Below are positions 5,052 through 6,694 of a DNA stretch of 6,694 bases, piece by piece; within the stretch, counting starts at the first letter, position 1; each line of letters opens with the position of its first letter. Location: contig JAGTUY010000124.1 of assembly GCA_018224455.1 (NCBI GenBank), positions 1 through 6,694 of the forward strand. Direction: 5' to 3'. The notes under the pieces were generated by a model. It made no database searches, had not been told where the DNA came from, and saw only the letters and a program-made list of their open reading frames with translations. The DNA comes from Desulfosarcina sp. (lineage in GTDB: Bacteria; Desulfobacterota; Desulfobacteria; Desulfobacterales; Desulfosarcinaceae). Made by a program: the position numbers and the translations under genes.

Positions 5052-6694
5052 ATGGCCCGACAACCGTCATTCGCATGGAGCAACCTTGCCCTGCGCCGGC
5101 TGCTGCCCTTTTTGGAGTGGCTGCCCGGCTATCGCACCGGACATCTTAAAGGAGACCTGGTTGCCGGGTTGACCGTGGCACTGGTGCTGGTTCCCCAGTC
5201 CATGGCCTATGCCCAGTTGGCCGGCCTGCCGGCCTATTACGGCCTGTATGCGTCGTTTTTGCCGCCGGCGTTGGCAGCCCTGTTCGGATCCAGCCGTCAA
5301 CTGGCCACCGGACCGGTTGCCGTGGTCTCCCTGATGGCCGCCGTGGCCCTGCAGCCCCTGGCCTCCAGCGGCAGCCAGGCGTATATCGGGTATGCGGTTC
5401 TGCTGGCACTGATGGTGGGGCTGTTTCAATTCGGCCTGGGCCTGTTTCGTTTAGGCCTGGTGGTTAACTTCCTCTCGCATCCGGTAGTGGGTGGCTTCAC
5501 CAACGCGGCCGCCATCATCATCGCCACCGGTCAGATCTCCAAGTTGTTCGGCGTGGCGGTGGACAGCAGCGATTATCATTACCATACGGTGGCCCAGGTC
5601 GTGAAAGCAGCCCTTTATTTCACCCACTGGCCCACGCTCTTGATGGGTCTGTTTGCCTTCGCGGTCATGCTGATCCTGAAAAAGATCACCCTGCGGATCC
5701 CCAATGTGCTCGTGGCGGTGGCCGCCACCACCTTGATCAGTTGGGCCACCGGATTCGAACAGCGGGTCACGATGCCCCTGGAATCGGTGGTCGATGCAGA
5801 CACCCGGGCATTAATCGTTCACTTCAACGCTGAAACGACGCAACGCGTCCAGATGGAAGACCGGCGCACCCGAATCAACGCGACCCTCAAGCAAGCAACC
5901 ATCGACGGCCACCGCATGGTCGTCATCGATTCCCGACGAGACATCGAGATCCTGAATTATCAAATGGCCTTGAAGGCGGAAAAAGCAGCAGACTACCGTC
6001 ATCAGATCCGCCGCCTGCTTTTTGAAGCCGGCCGAACCCAGCATGGCGACCTGTGGTTTTATGCCAAGGGCAATCGCCCGGCAGACACACAAAAGGTTGG
6101 CCGCACCTGGCGTTTGAGGATCAGCAACGCACCGCTGGAGGCCTCGGCACTGGTCTTTAGCGGCGGGGGTGAGGTGGTGGGTGCCATACCCAAGGGCCTT
6201 CCGGACTTCTCTTTTCCTGAAATCGATGGCCACGGTGCCATGACCCTGATGCCGCCGGCCGCCATCATCGCCCTGCTGGGATTCATGGAGGCCATCTCCA
6301 TCGCCAAAGCCATGGCCGCCAAAACCGGGCAGCGCATCAACCCGAATCAGGAACTGGTTGGGCAGGGGCTGGCGAATATGATCGGCTCTGTGGCCCAAAG
6401 CTATCCCGTGGCGGGATCCTTTTCCAGGTCGGCGGTCAATCTCCAGGCCGGGGCCGTTTCCGGACTGTCCAGCGTGATTGCAAGCCTGGCGGTGGTGGCG
6501 ACCCTGTTTTTCTTCACCCCCCTGCTCTACCACCTTCCCCAGAGCGTGCTGGCGGCGATTATCATGATGGCGGTGGCCGGATTGATCAACGTCCGAGGAT
6601 TCATTCACGCCTGGCGGGCCCAATGGTACGACGGCGCCATTTCAGTGATCACCTTCGTGTGCACCCTGGCCTTCGCCCCCCATTTAGACAGGGG
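5052..6694 (+). CDS. SulP-family anion transporter with a large TM7-TM8 insert, 3' end cut by window edge
   Basis: This is an inner-membrane secondary transporter of the SulP/SLC26 family, whose members move sulfate, bicarbonate or other anions; the substrate cannot be read here. The window holds 547 full codons. TM1 (about 36-60) carries the hallmark VPQSMAYAQLAGLPAYYGLY; LATGPVAVVSLM (84-95) is the TM3 half-helix substrate region; HPVVGGFTNAAA (143-154) is TM5. TM7 ends near 235. Residues about 236-372 are a hydrophilic insert not found in standard SulP proteins. The core resumes at VVGAIPKGLP (375-384), with GFMEAISIAKA (410-420) and GSFSRSAVNLQAGA (455-468). The remaining helices and any STAS domain lie beyond the edge. 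The ATG follows tetR by 6 bp. The nearest strong ribosome-binding sequence, GGAGG (5034-5038), is 13 nt away, so translation may depend partly on coupling to tetR. Confidence 0.92.
   Translation, partial: MARQPSFAWSNLALRRLLPFLEWLPGYRTGHLKGDLVAGLTVALVLVPQSMAYAQLAGLPAYYGLYASFLPPALAALFGSSRQLATGPVAVVSLMAAVALQPLASSGSQAYIGYAVLLALMVGLFQFGLGLFRLGLVVNFLSHPVVGGFTNAAAIIIATGQISKLFGVAVDSSDYHYHTVAQVVKAALYFTHWPTLLMGLFAFAVMLILKKITLRIPNVLVAVAATTLISWATGFEQRVTMPLESVVDADTRALIVHFNAETTQRVQMEDRRTRINATLKQATIDGHRMVVIDSRRDIEILNYQMALKAEKAADYRHQIRRLLFEAGRTQHGDLWFYAKGNRPADTQKVGRTWRLRISNAPLEASALVFSGGGEVVGAIPKGLPDFSFPEIDGHGAMTLMPPAAIIALLGFMEAISIAKAMAAKTGQRINPNQELVGQGLANMIGSVAQSYPVAGSFSRSAVNLQAGAVSGLSSVIASLAVVATLFFFTPLLYHLPQSVLAAIIMMAVAGLINVRGFIHAWRAQWYDGAISVITFVCTLAFAPHLDR
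5757..6167 (+). other. Hydrophilic insert in the SulP protein between TM7 and TM8
   Basis: Residues about 236-372 separate the end of TM7 (TTLISWATGFE) from the normal TM8 lead-in (VVGAIPKGLP). In most SulP proteins these segments are joined by a few residues. The insert is charged; its middle (about 256-328) looks helical or coiled-coil, and its end (about 330-370) looks beta-rich, with DLWFYAKG and TWRLRIS. With a cytoplasmic N-terminus, the loop after seven helices should face the periplasm. I recall comparable inserts in some deltaproteobacterial SulP proteins, but know of no function. Confidence 0.7.

Noticed and set aside
4440..5063. Minus-strand open frame (207 codons) opposite tetR
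   Set aside because: The plus strand encodes a textbook TetR helix-turn-helix. The antisense product has no family features.
5811..6623. Long minus-strand open frame (270 codons) opposite the SulP gene
   Set aside because: It is antisense to a clear SulP coding sequence. Its translation is rich in Gly, His, Gln and Arg with no domain motif, as expected for the shadow of a GC-rich gene.

Overview
The window looks like chromosomal DNA of a free-living bacterium with medium-to-high GC, most likely a deltaproteobacterium (Desulfobacterota, in the style of Desulfosarcina or Desulfobacterium). This placement is inferred from protein character: a bacterial PAC2 protein, a SulP transporter with a long mid-protein insert, and a response regulator with a Cys-rich tail. 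No rRNA or other marker gene confirms it. I see no tRNA or rRNA gene, CRISPR array, insertion sequence or phage gene.

Layout. (1) Positions 1-1046, minus strand: the N-terminal 348 codons of trpE (anthranilate synthase component I), cut by the left window edge. (2) Positions 1047-1492: a 446-bp divergent intergenic region. Its trpE side holds a promoter-like element, a dyad and a terminator-shaped hairpin with a U-tract just before the trpE ribosome binding site, which suggests attenuation. Its other side holds a plausible promoter for the next gene. (3) Positions 1493-2104, plus: a response regulator with a receiver domain, a helical linker and a CxxC...CxxC tail. (4) Positions 2265-3128, plus: a PAC2-family protein, preceded by a promoter-like element and a 12-bp direct repeat. 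(5) Positions 3132-4370, minus: an orphan protein with a PEP-synthase/PPDK-type ATP-grasp N-terminus and an unrecognised C-terminal half. It converges on the PAC2 gene with only 3 bp between the stop codons. (6) Positions 4461-5045, plus: a TetR-family repressor, divergent from (5) and preceded by a strong promoter-like element and an inverted-repeat operator. (7) Position 5052 to the right edge, plus: a SulP anion transporter, cut by the window edge, with a hydrophilic insert of about 137 residues between TM7 and TM8.

How the genes may work together. The tetR-sulP pair reads as one transcription unit with a 6-bp gap. The operator at the predicted tetR start point suggests autoregulation that also controls the transporter, and possibly the divergent ATP-grasp gene. 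trpE is a biosynthetic gene with its own leader control and has no evident tie to the neighbouring response regulator. The PAC2 and ATP-grasp genes are adjacent but convergent, so any functional link between them is speculative.

The most interesting items are the SulP insert, the ATP-grasp protein with its unknown C-terminal half, the response-regulator tail and the trpE leader structure. None of them amounts to a clearly new system from sequence alone.
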